Below are positions 1 to 11,377 of a stretch of DNA of 64,000 nucleotides, one piece after another (position 1 is the stretch's first letter; every line of letters starts with the position of its first letter). The stretch spans positions 4,576,872 through 4,640,871 of the forward strand of contig NW_021167080.1 of the NCBI RefSeq assembly GCF_003711515.1, given 5' to 3'. A program made the translations under genes and the position numbers. The notes under the pieces are model-generated. The model made no database searches and was not told where the DNA came from. It saw only the letters and a program-made list of their open reading frames with translations. The DNA comes from Sodiomyces alkalinus F11. Lineage: Eukaryota > Ascomycota > Sordariomycetes > Glomerellales > Plectosphaerellaceae.

Positions 1-3000
1 CGGATGAACTTTCGGGTCGCCGAGGCGGTTCCGCCTCCCACTTCAAGGATCTTCATCCCAGGGGTCTGGTGAGCCAACAAGTCCATGTAGCTCGCCGCTT
101 CGGCGTTGTCTCTGTATGTGGCCAACTCGGCGTAGTACTCCTTGAGCTGGCCTGTGTGCATCAGCAGCTCCAGGGCACTGGCTTCTCCCCTGAGCAGAGC
201 CCCTAGGTTGGTGGCGACCGTCGAGTACAGACGTCCGACGTGGTTCGTTTTGGCTAGGCGCTCGGCGAGCTCGTCGAAAGACTGACGCGCCCTGGAGATG
301 GGAGATTCGGGGTCGTCCCAGTTCCGATCCCGGCGGGCATTGGCAAGGTGGTGCTGTGCCCAAGCCCAGTACCGCTTCTTCCATGGCTCCTGGCCTTCAA
401 AGATGCTAGGATCCGTGGAGCTCGTCAGTTGATCGAGGGCTGCCAGTGCGAGCAGCTCCAGGTCACTGTAGAGATCCGAGAAGTCTTGCTGAATGGGGTG
501 CAGGCTGTCGAGGTAAGAGACGGTCTCTTCCGGAATCAGTTTGTTGAGGGCCACCTTAGAGTCAACGTTCATGCAGAACTGCTTAGGATCCGGGAGATTC
601 GACACCTCGGGGGGCGGCGGCGGTACCGAAGTGACGTTGGTGATTTCAATATCTTCGTACCAAAGCCTCACTTGGTCCGAGGAAGGGCTGGCCAAGGCAC
701 CACCATCGAAGGTGAACCCACGCTTCGTGGAGCCGGTGATATTCAAGCACGCCGTCACCGATTCGGTCTCGGGGGCGCTGAGACCGACGTCCGAGACCCA
801 GAGGCTGCCGATGCGCGTGGGGATGCACGTAGCCATGGGCTGAGTCCCTCCGGCCGTGAAGCCGGTGAAGCAGAGATGGAGGATACAATCCAACGAGGCG
901 GGATGGATGACATGCGGTTCAGTGGTCGAGGCATAGAGGTTCACCTCAGCCGCGGCCTGCTTCGTCTGTCCGTTGCAACGCTGTTTCTGGGCAGCTTGGA
1001 AGACGGGGCCGTACCCGTAGCCGGACTCTTTCAAAAAGCCGTACATGTAGTCTGCGTCTACGGGCGTGTCGCACTGCGAGAGAATACCGGCGAACTTGGT
1101 GGCAATTTCTCGACGCTGTGCCACGGCTTTCGACTTTTGCCAGTCGTCTTCTGACGTCTTGTTCAGTTCCACCGAGATGAAGCCACGGCAGTTGAGTCTC
1201 CAGTCGTCAATGTTGGCGTAGTAGCTGCGGATGACAAACTCGAATGCCGGCTCCCCTTGGCTTGAAGGCTGGATTGCGCGCAGGGAGGTCTGGATTTCGA
1301 GGACGCCGGCGCTCGTAGTCAAATCCATGGGGCCCTCGATGTGCACATCACGGAGCGTGTAGCCGGTGACGTCGCCTCCGGCTTCGACGGCGAGTTGTTT
1401 GGCTGCTTCGATGGCCATGACCAGCATGCCGGTTCCGGGGTACAGGATGGTGCCGTTGACGACGTGCTGGTCAGCCCAAGGCATCTCCGTGAGACGGATG
1501 AAGTGCCGCCATCGAGCGTCGGCCGCGTTCCAGTCCCTGGATCGGACACCGAGGAGCTCCGAAGGCGCATGGGCTCTGAGCCTGTAATTCCGGCTGAGAC
1601 GGCTCTCGTGCCAGTGCCGCTGGGAGTGGTCAAAGGGGTATTGAGGCAAGTCGACGAGCATGGACCGCGAGGCCTTGTCTTCGCCCTCTGGTTCGTTGAC
1701 GGCCCTGAGGTTTAGTGCGAGACCCATGCAGTGCAGGTCGCCGACGACACGTAAGACGGACTCGGTGGCCGGCTGGCCCCTCCGCAGGACGGAGCTGTAA
1801 CCGATGGACTTCCCTCGAGGGCTCGCACGGAGGATGTCTCGAAGCGGTCCTTGGAGTGCTGCGTGCGGCCCGACCTCGACCAGGTGGTCGACAACGGAAG
1901 CGAAGACGTGGCTTCTGTCTATCTTCTTGGCGAGATCGGCCTGCGACTGAGCACACATGACGGTGACGGCCTGGGAGAACCGGACCGGCGAGGTCATGTT
2001 CAGAGCCCAGTAAGACGGCTCCCTGAGACGATCTCCGAGGATTCGCTCGCCCGTCACGCTTGAGATCATGGGGACAGGAGACTTGAGGTGGACGTCGTCC
2101 TCGGGCCGTAACAGCGTCCCCATCATAGACGTGTACTTGGACGCGATGGCCTCCATCTGTCGTGAATGATAAGCCAGAGCCACGCGAAGTTTGCGTGCAA
2201 AGATGTTCTTCTCGTCCAGTTGTGTCTTGAGCTGGTCGATGAGGCTGTCTTCGCCGGAGATGGTCACGTTGACGGGGCTATTGATACAGGCGATGGAAAG
2301 ACCAAAGCCAGAAGCACGCTGGTCGAGGGGAGAAATGAGCTCTCTGGCTTCGGCCTCCGGCAGGCCTACGGACATCATTGCTCCCAGGGGCTGAGAGCCC
2401 GAAGCCTCGGCTAGCTCTGCGGAACAGAGACCCCTGAAATAGGCTACTTTCCAGGCCGATTCGCGAGATAAGGCTCCCGAGGCGTAGCTGCGGTTATGTT
2501 AGCGACAAGCCCGAGCAAGTGTACGAGAAAGGGAGAAAGAAAGTGACGTGATTTTATACGTACGCAGCCGCGATCTCACCCGAGGAATGTCCCACCGCAG
2601 CAGAAGGCCGGACCCCGAACTTCCGTAGGAGATTCACGAGAGCTACCTGAACGATCGTGCAGAGAGTTTGGCTGTATTCGGCTTTGTCGACGTTCGACTC
2701 GGCCTCGGTTTTCGATAGCTCAACTTCTTGCGGTTAGTCATCCGGGAGTATTTCTGGGGGTCAAAAAAAAACCCCCGTTTATGTTAAGGGATATGGGCAT
2801 CTTACCTATCGGTGACCATTGGCATCCCAATGTGGCAAGATAGTCCCCAGCACGATCGAGTTCTGCTTTGTAGGAAGCATAGGCGAGCAGCTCGCGGCCC
2901 ATGGCAAACCACTGGGCTCCCTGGCCGCTGAAGATGAAGCTGAGGCGAGGCGTCTCTGACCGCACTCGGACTGGAGGCGAGGTCTTTGATTGCAAGTCGC

Positions 3001-5194
3001 GGAGATCCTCGGGCGACTTCAACAGCGCGAAGGACCTCCATCCCAGGCGGCTACGATGGGTATCGAGTGAGTAGGCCAGGTTGGCGATGAAATCTTCGTC
3101 CCTGGCGATCTGGAATGCCTTCTCATCGTCATACCAGTCTTTGTACGACTCGGCAATTCTCTTGATACCGCCCTTGTCCGTGGTGGACCAGGTCAATAGC
3201 TTTGGCGGGGCATTGTCCCTGACAGTAACATAGCTGGGCAAGGCAGCGTGCTGTAATGCCGAGCCCAGGGCAGGGGGCGAAGGGACTGTGCAGTGCTTGC
3301 CCTGTAGATTTCTCATGCGCAGGTAGTTGTAGGCGTCGTCGAGGACAACATGGGAATTGGAACCTCCGTATCCAAAGGAGTTGATGGAGGCTCTCCGGAG
3401 ACCCGCGGTGGGCCATGGTGTGGGTTGTTCTGGGAACTAGAACAGACCACAGAGCGTCAGTTTGCATTTGAAGCCGTCGACATTAGTCGTCGGGGTTAAA
3501 TATTTGAAGGAGCGTACCTTGATCTTCAAGAAATGGGTATCAATCTTGGGGTTGACCTTCTCGAAGTTTGTGTTGGGAGGGATGATGCCCTTCTCTAAGG
3601 CGAGCACGGCCTTGAGGAGGCCGGCCAGGCCACTTGCACCCTCAAGATGGCCAATGTTGGATTTGAGAGCACCGCTGATGATAATTACTCGAATCAGCCT
3701 TTCGTCTCCGGTAGAAAGAAACAGGACACGGTGAGGAGGCAAAGTCCTCCCCCACACCACATGTTTGCGACTTACACATAGATTGGGTCCTCGACGGAGC
3801 GGTACTTTTGGAATGCCGACCCTATAGCCTGCGCTTCTCGAGGATCGCCGATGGGTGTGCCGGTGCCATGCGCCTCGAAAAAGCGGGTGTGGGCCATGGA
3901 AAGGCCGGCCTTCTGGTAGGTTTCGCGGATCAAGCGTTCCTGCGCTTGACGGCTGGGCTGGGTGATTCCGGGCGTCTTGCCGTCCTCGTTCGAGCCGGTT
4001 GCCCGAACGACGGCCCGGATGGTGTTACCGTCGCGGATGGCATCGGACAGTCTCTTGAGAACGACAACGCCAATGCCTTCGCCACGGGCGTAGCCGTTTG
4101 CCCGATGGTCAAAGGAGTGGCACCTGCTGTCTGGGGACAGGAAGCTGATGTTGGACATCCAGACGTATGCCTCTGGAGAGTTGGCCAAGTTGCAACCGGC
4201 GAGCATGGCCTAAGATTTTTTTGATAGACAGTCAATATCAAGCAACATTTGAGAGGGGGAGGGTTCAAGGGGACACGCACCATGTTACAGGATCCGTTGC
4301 GCAATGACTGGCAGGCAATATCTAGTGCCATTGCTGTACTGGAGCAGGCCGAGTCTAGACCGATACTGGGACCATGAAGGTTGAAGAACCAGCTAAGGCG
4401 GTTCGCAAGCATGCTAAGGCCGAAACCAACGGCCGCGTAAGTGGGGGGGTTTTCGGAGTCTCGAGTCAGCTGCAGCATGTAGTCCAGACTGAAAGAGCCT
4501 GTGTAGACGCCGGTTGAGGAACCGTTGATGGTTTCCATAGGGATGCCAGCTTTTCCATCCCGTTAGCCCTGAGTCCCCCGACGAACCTTGTCACACGGCA
4601 CCGGTGATGAGATTTGACATACCATTTTCAAGGGCTAGATAAGCAGCCTCCAAAAGCCATCTTTGCATGGGGTCCATGGAGGTGGCTTCGTTCGGAGAGA
4701 TAGAGAAGAAGTCGGCATCGAATAGAGACAAGTCCTCCTTGATGAAGTGGCCGCCCCTGAGTGGTAGCTGTAATATTGCCACGTTAGGCTCTCTCTCTCA
4801 ACCCGTCTTTACCGCACAAACATAAACTGGGAGTACGTACAGTGTTGAGTCTCCCCTTTTTTTGGTAAAACCCGTCGGGGTTGACGCGCTCGGCAGGGAA
4901 ATCAGTCATGGCACACCGTCTCTCCATGATCATTTTCCAGAGAGCCTCCGGCGAAGTGGCCTCCTGGGGGAACTTGACGGCAAAGCCGCATATGACTATG
5001 GGGTCGTCATCGTTGCCATCGAGCTCGAGGTCCGATGGGAGTCCACCTAGGGGGGCATCTTCGATATCACTGAGACTCGTATGTGATGAGGGGGAGCTGT
5101 CGCCGGCATTATACAGGGAGGAGGAACCTGAGCAGGTCTTGGAGGTGGGCGGAGAGACGAAGAGTCTCTCACGAGATAGAAGGGGGTTCGCCAT
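1..5194 (-). CDS. Highly-reducing type iterative polyketide synthase, 5' part (KS-AT-DH-MT...), runs off the left edge
   Basis: Eight exons read on the minus strand: 5194-4841, 4767-4623, 4549-4281, 4209-3776, 3674-3518, 3436-2806, 2726-2564, 2487-1 (continues outside). All joins keep frame with GT..AG introns of 70-101 bp. About 1,546 residues are visible. The ATG at 5194 is the first in frame; further upstream there is only a TTG. Ketosynthase: DSACSS (catalytic Cys), EAHGTGT and NIGHLEG (both His). Acyltransferase: [10 protein letters not shown], then GHSSGE with the Ser nucleophile. Dehydratase: [11 protein letters not shown] (catalytic His of HxxxG) and SLDCILH (Asp). The SAM-binding motif LEVGGGT of the C-methyltransferase lies at the window edge. 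Order and motifs match fungal reducing PKSs; ER, KR and ACP would be expected beyond the edge (inference). KS has Ser where DTACSS usually has Thr. The product cannot be predicted from this part. Confidence 0.93.
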
Positions 5195-7488
5195 GCTCGT
5201 GTCGACAAGGAACGAACCAGTTCGAGGGAGCAAAGAGGGATGGCTGGAACCGTTGTGTGGACGGTGGGACGGTGGAACGTGGATTTGATGATGGATCAGA
5301 GCTCTCTCACTCAAACTCAACTCAACGAATCCATTCCGAGGCGGGGTGAGATGAGTTCTTTTTTAATTATTTTCTCCTCGTACGAGATCCGCGGGGAAAG
5401 AGGAATCTTCTTTGGCTTTATGTCGGCGAGCCAGAGAGAGAGGGAGACAGGGAGACAGGGAGAAGGCGGAAGAGAGAAGAAACGGTGTGATTATCTTCTT
5501 TTCTTCCGTGAGATTTTGCCCAACCCCAACGACCAACCAGTGCCTCCCACCCACCTTGATGTGCCATCGTTGGGGTCCCGGTAGTCCGGAGGGGACCTGG
5601 AAGAGGCGTCCATGTCCTCATGTGGGATGCATACCCCTGCTAACGGTGTGGAGAGAGAGGGCCGAGATGCCCACTCACTATACGTTGTGCGCATCCGTGG
5701 AGCATCAACAGCCTGTGACGCCGAGTCCGGGGGACGTACATACATACAGCGTATAGGAACTTCGTACGTCTTGTTCTTTCACGCATGTGAATGGAGGTGG
5801 AGGATCGACCTTCTCTTCCCAGTTCTGTTCCTTTTTACAATTTGATAGATTTCGTACGAAGCCATAAAGCTGTTCCTCGACATGGTGATTGATGTCAAGA
5901 GAAGAAAAGAAAAAAGAAGTAAAAAAAATCAACCACAGAGTACTTACCGACATGCACGAAATTACAACGTACGGTCAAGAAGGAGCTACCATGGTACGGG
6001 TAGCGGATGTCGTCTCCCCCCTAAGGTAACGTGTGGCGGCGCTAACCCCAACAGAAGTGACATAGCGCCCCAAGAGCCAAAAGCCGGTCAGGTCCCGGCA
6101 GTCTGAACGACCCGGAAGCTAGGGTGCCTTGCCCAGCTAGGTAGGTAAGGTAGATGCGAAGCATGAATACGGATACCTTAGCGAAGCACATACAGGTACG
6201 TTATGTAAGGTACCTTACCTTATCAGCAGGTACGGATACGTAGCTAGTGGCTACCTATTCGACGGGTAGTTCAGGGGGATATCTCATGGGTGTACGAAGT
6301 AAATACTTCGTGTGTGTAGGCAGGGTTAGGGAGTTACAGAGACCTTCACGCAATTTGTCACTGGAAAATTTTGCAGTGGCGTATCACAAATCTACTTCCC
6401 AATCACAAGGCAACTGTCGCACAAGCTTTCCAAAGACCCAAAATGTCATAGAAGTCCCGGGTCGATGTTCGCCGGGGTCGGCTGGGTTAGCCGATCTTAC
6501 GGAAGTCCCTGTCCTTCATCTTTCATCGTCGTCGCTCCCCGGTCCGGCATGGATGGGCATGGCCCTCACCGACGGGTCCATCCGGATTGGTTGATACGGG
6601 TAGCACTGGTATTCGTTTATTCGTTGGGGGGCCCCTGATTAGGATAGGCAGAAGGGACTCAAGTCAAGTCATTATCAGACGAAAAGGGTCGCATTGCCCA
6701 ACGGCGCAGGTTGACAAAAGTCCATTCAAAGCCAACCCGACTTCAGAGCTGCGCGTACGGAGGGATGCCTTGCCTACGACGTACTTCGATGGGCTTTTCG
6801 TATCGCTTGGATCGTAGAGTGCGTGTCGTGCTCGAATCCTTATAACGTACATATATACAACGTACATGTTGGTCTTGTTGGTTCTCGATCAGGTTGGCTG
6901 CAAGGGGGATCACAATCCTCATGCATGGATGGGGAAGTCAGATCACCCACACATGCTCTGCTCACCCTTCTGCACATCTGTAATCGTCGTACATACATAC
7001 GAACGTCGTGGAGGAGCGTCGTCCAACAACTGGCCCACGAGCGGCAGGGGTTGGTTGCTGTGGAGCAAAGACCAGTCAAATACATAGGTAGTCAGTCTAT
7101 CCACCTTGTGTCGATACTGATCCGTGTTGTGATGTGTTGTGTAATGGAACAGATAATTGTCCCCGGGTATGGATATCCTACTGATACTTCCCCCCCAGGC
7201 GCATCCGCAACGTAAACTGACCCTGACGGCTTGCTTGTTATCAAAATGAGCTCAACGCCAAGTGACACAGAGATACGTGTATTGACTAGGTAGTCGTGGA
7301 CTCGTGTTTGGCTTCAACTTTTCAAGACAGCGTGGCTGAACTACCTTATCTTTTGCAAGATAGCGAAACTCCGTACCTAAGGTATCTGTACTCCTTACTT
7401 CGCTCGACTACCTACGTTGTATGTTCAAAACGGTAACATCCCTCCGCCCTGACTGACCCCTTATATCCCATAATCATCAGTAAGCTAA
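5195..7488. other. Intergenic: PKS upstream region and dispersed short repeats
   Basis: No convincing gene is seen. The stretch holds the promoter side of the PKS, an A/G-rich run around 5890-5935, and GTAC-centred repeats (TACAACGTAC at 5963-5972 and 6856-6865, TACGTTGTAT at 7413-7422). Clusters of ACCTTACCTTA-like repeats lie around 6170-6230. Small open frames here lack family features and overlap each other on both strands. Confidence 0.6.
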
Positions 7489-8942
7489 TTACTGCTGCTC
7501 GGCGAGAAAGATAGTTCTCCGAATGATATGGACTGATTCGGTCAATAAGTTCTTCCGAGGGACTTCGTGCCCTCCATCATGAATGAGCGTCAGACGCGTA
7601 GCAGGGTCGCAGAGACGGCTCAGGTCCAATCCGCCCGTGGGGGCGGTGGCGTCCGCCGAACCCCAGATGTGCGCCGTTGGGATCTTGATCAGGGGGTCGC
7701 TGGTGGTGGTGGTGGTGGTGGTGGTGGTGGTGGTGGTGCCATCTTCGAACGCGGTAATGTCGATACCCAGGTGCGCAAACTCGGCACTACTGGACGCGCT
7801 GGACAGAAACACGGCGCATCGGAAGGGGGGTTTCTGAGTGCTGACCGGCCCGCCATCGCCTTCACCTTTGTGTGCTTGGCGCTGTTTCTGGACTAGGTAC
7901 ATGGCGGCAAGGACCGCCCCGGCGGAGAATCCCATTAGGGCGTCGAACGGTCCTTCGGCCGCCACATATTCGTCTAATTGGCTGATGGCACGGGGAACCG
8001 TGGCCAGGTCGTTTGGGTCGTAGAAGGCGTAGAACTTGGCATCAGGCGAGGCCAACGTCTCGACTCCTGGAGTGAAAAGATATTAGCCTAGTTAGCCCCT
8101 GGGCAGGAGGATGTTGATGGCGTGATAGGGGTCCCTAGATCCCTAGGGTTCGGGGGGGTTTTTTTTTCCTCCTTTTTCTTTTGACCCCCCCTTCTCCTTT
8201 TTTTTTTCTTTTTTTCGGTTCTTTTTTCTTTCTTTTTCCACTCCATGTTTTGTCCCACCCCCCATAGAGCGAGCATAGAGCCCTCTGGGCTGGTGCGCCT
8301 GTCCCTGCGCTGGGGAACAGATCCATTTACATGGGACTGCCCCCAACGGGCACAGGACACAGGAGGAAAAGCAAGCTTGTAACGCTGCAGAAATCTGCTC
8401 GGCTGAGGCTAGGCTGGTCCATCGAGACAGGCCCCTCGGGTGAGTCACCGACAGCACAGGGATAAACGCCTGTATGTACTCCGTGCTCCGAATTGACTCG
8501 ACGAAATGATGTACGTACCTTCAGACATGGGCGCCTCAATGGCAGCCTCGACGAACTCGTATTCATGCCCATCTTCCAATTCATGCCTCAAAGGGGCTAC
8601 ATGAAGAAGAGCCCCCCAAACCGGCGTAAGGATTAATCGTCTCGTCTCGAAACAAGCTTGGGGACGAGGAAGGGAGGGGGAGAGTATGGCAGAAGGCCAA
8701 CCCGTCTCTTACCGGTCTGCAGCTTCATAACCTGTCACACTTGTCTCAGCCACAGCCACAGCCTTGTCTTTTTGTCTTTCTTTTTGTTTCTTTTTCTTTT
8801 TCTTTTTCCGCTTCTATTTCTTTTTCGCTTCTTCCTCTTCTCTTGCAGATCTTCCAAGCTGACAACTCAAAATCCGGCGAATAAGGTAGCGAGCACTTAC
8901 ATTGCTGTTTGTCCCGTTGCCATGAAGGCAGAGGAACTTCAT
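7489..8942 (-). CDS. FSH1-family serine hydrolase (LovG-like candidate PKS off-loading esterase)
   Basis: Four exons: 8942-8901, 8731-8713 (a 19-bp microexon), 8596-8519, 8066-7489; spliced product 238 aa. The N-terminus MKFLCLHGNGTNSN with the microexon-encoded VMKLQT is typical of the FSH1 alpha/beta hydrolase family. Nucleophile Ser in GFSAGA; likely Asp in GSADATAP; His in HDGGHEVP. A run of 12 Thr encoded by a (GGT)n microsatellite sits before the Asp strand. The family includes LovG-type enzymes that release products from reducing PKSs without a thioesterase domain. The gene lies on the same strand, next to the PKS, so an off-loading role is a reasonable inference, not shown. The third intron (8067-8518) is unusually long at about 450 bp and holds a purine-rich tract. 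Confidence 0.88.
7701..7738 (-). repeat. (GGT)n microsatellite in coding sequence, poly-Thr
   Basis: A run of about twelve TGG/GGT triplets. On the coding (minus) strand it gives ACC codons, a stretch of 12 Thr in the FSH1-type hydrolase. It keeps frame, so length changes would lengthen or shorten the loop without a frameshift. Confidence 0.95.
8151..8241 (-). repeat. Purine-rich tract (sense strand) inside FSH1 intron 3
   Basis: On the plus strand this is T-rich with C and G runs; on the sense strand it is A/G-rich with a run of seven C. It lies in the long third intron of the hydrolase. A similar tract with a C7 run lies in intron 1 of the GMC oxidoreductase (21190-21290). Confidence 0.8.
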
Positions 8943-11377
8943 TTTCTCGAATAGGTAGGTAGAACTGTACCTACCAGTGCTGTGGATGGATAAGGTAGGC
9001 GGAAACGGGATGATCGGTCTCCGGTCTTTTCGGAGACCACGGGGTGAGAATCGAAAGAACAATTAGATCATTCGGGGGTCAATCATTAAGGATAAACCAA
9101 GAAACCGGAGGGTGAAAAAAAATTCATATGAACACAATTTCAGCCGAAAGGAAGAATAATAGAAAGGCTTGAAAGACGCCCCTTTATTAATACGCTTACT
9201 TGGTTCGTGTGCGCCCGCCAATTTCTTTGCGACTCGGTTTTATCGAGGTCTCGGATTTCGTTGGTGCGTACACGAATACCTTACTTTGGAGGGAAATAGG
9301 TGAATTTTGGTATCATAATGGTCTCGCTGGAGCGATCCTGGGTCTTACTCAACCCTTCTGCGACGTACCTACAGTACTTCGTTCTACCCCAGGATCAGGA
9401 GATCGTAAAGGTATGGCATGTGCGCTGTGCGCAGGGGTAGGGGTAGGTTAGTATGTACAGTGTAGGGGCACTTGGGAGCAATTTTCGCGACCAGCATCAT
9501 ATCACGTACCTCATGTACGTTGTAGGTTGATATCACATCGACATCTTACCAACCAATTACTTCATATATACACCACGGCACGGATACGGCCGGGAACGGA
9601 AAAAGGTCAGTCACCGTGCGTAATAAGAGTTGCACGGAGTATACAAGTGCTCTGAGCCGAAAAACACCCAAAACTGGTACACCCACTAAGGCAGGTACCC
9701 ACAGTAGCAAAGTAGCACTGTGGGGCTGCCCTGCAGGTCAACGGCCCACCACGGGATCCACAACCGATCCTTCGAAGCTATATCAGTTCACAAGCTAAAC
9801 TGGACTCGGTATTTTACGCGTGACGAAGGATTCTACTAAAAGCTTGGCTGATGTTCTAAGCATGGGCTTCAGCGACTACATACCGTTTGCGTTTACCCAC
9901 GTTGTACGTTGTATATACTCAAGATTCCAAGTCCGTCCCCTCTCGGAGCCCGTAAAAGACGAAAAGACAAATCGCATATCATATCCATTCTGACCTTTCA
10001 CCTTTATAACGATTACTCTTCCCTCCCAAATGCCTATGATACGCTTCAACAACGCCGTGTGCGACGCAGACGAGGGCGTCGTCAGCTGGGTTGGATTGGC
10101 AAGAACTTTAGTCGACGACGAACAAGCTAGAAGCGGGATTACGGGGTAGCATAGAATGGTAGCGGAAAGTTCCTTTGGTGTTGTGTGGCTTGGCTTGGCT
10201 ACCTATAACCAACATGATGTTGCATTCTCTCGGCGTGTTCGAAGACGAGACCTGCACATCTGCGCAGCCTAAGGTACCTAAGGTAAGGTAGGTATTATTA
10301 CTCCTTCCTATTCCTGACCTCCTAGTACATATGTACATGGAACTATGAAGTACGTTGTACCTACTTAGTATGTAGGTAGGTACCGCACATTACAGTACGG
10401 AGTGCATCCCACCCCATCGCCTTCCCACCAAACCACCCATGTGCGCTTAGCAGTGGGCGAGACTGAAGGAAATCAGATTTTTTGGATGTCCCTCCACCGA
10501 TTATGCATCCCATCTTCGTCCCGTGTCCCGTCAAACTGGGGCCATACCTAAGACGGGGGGAGACGACAAAAGTCTCTATCAGCACGTTGTAGCAGGACGG
10601 CGAGCTAGGAAGAATAGGTAGGCACTAGCTCGAGACTATCTTGCATTGGGGATTGGCAGGGGGCTGGCAGACAGGTTAAGAGGGGGTGTGGTGCGGGACA
10701 CCAATGCGACGATAACAGCCGCAGGAAGGGGGCTGAAATGGTGGTAATGCGAACGGGAGCGGGAGTTCTCCTGTTTCGCTAGCCCCTCTTCTTCAGATGG
10801 AACGGCACCTACTATATTCCCATGCGTTATTCCTTCCGCGAAAGTGTCAGTTTCTGCCGTGAGGTAGCACTCAGGGAGGGGGGCACTTCTGTGGCTGTGG
10901 GAAACAGGCTAGGCGGGTCTTGGGTGAGGTCGATTTGAGTCTTCCACTTCCTATATACGTTGTCCACGCGTGTGTGTGTGTGTACGTTGTATGTCTCTCG
11001 CCTAAGTTGGAGTATCCGTAGGATTCGTTCTATGCTGTTGAGAAGCAGCTCCGTCGCATCCATCCATCCATTCTGCATTCTGATCTAGTTCATACATTCA
11101 TACATTCGCTCATTCATTGTTCTTGTTATTTTTCCCCTTCTCCCCTTTTCTTTTTTGCCCTTCGCTGTGAAAATCTTTTTTTGGCCTTTCTTCAGCCTGT
11201 CGGCGTTTACTCCGGTCGTCCTCGCCGGTTTCCTGCAAAACAACTCCCGTCAACAACATCGCCAACCGCATAAGTAGTATACGGATACGCACCCCGCCAA
11301 CATATCCGACCTGTCTATCCCCCGGATTCCCCCGCCCCTTCTCTACACCACACCGTTAAACGACGCACCGCGAAACC
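8943..11377. other. Intergenic: no gene seen; GTAC-centred motifs
   Basis: No recognisable coding region on either strand. GTACGTTGTA occurs at 9515-9524, a double copy (ACGTTGTACGTTGTA) at about 9899-9913, and TACGTTGTAC at 10351-10360, with variants near 10956 and 10982. Combinations of GGTACCTAAGGTAAGGTAGGTA-like repeats lie around 10269. The last 250 bp form the upstream region of the rhodopsin-domain gene, with a CT-rich stretch. Confidence 0.55.
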
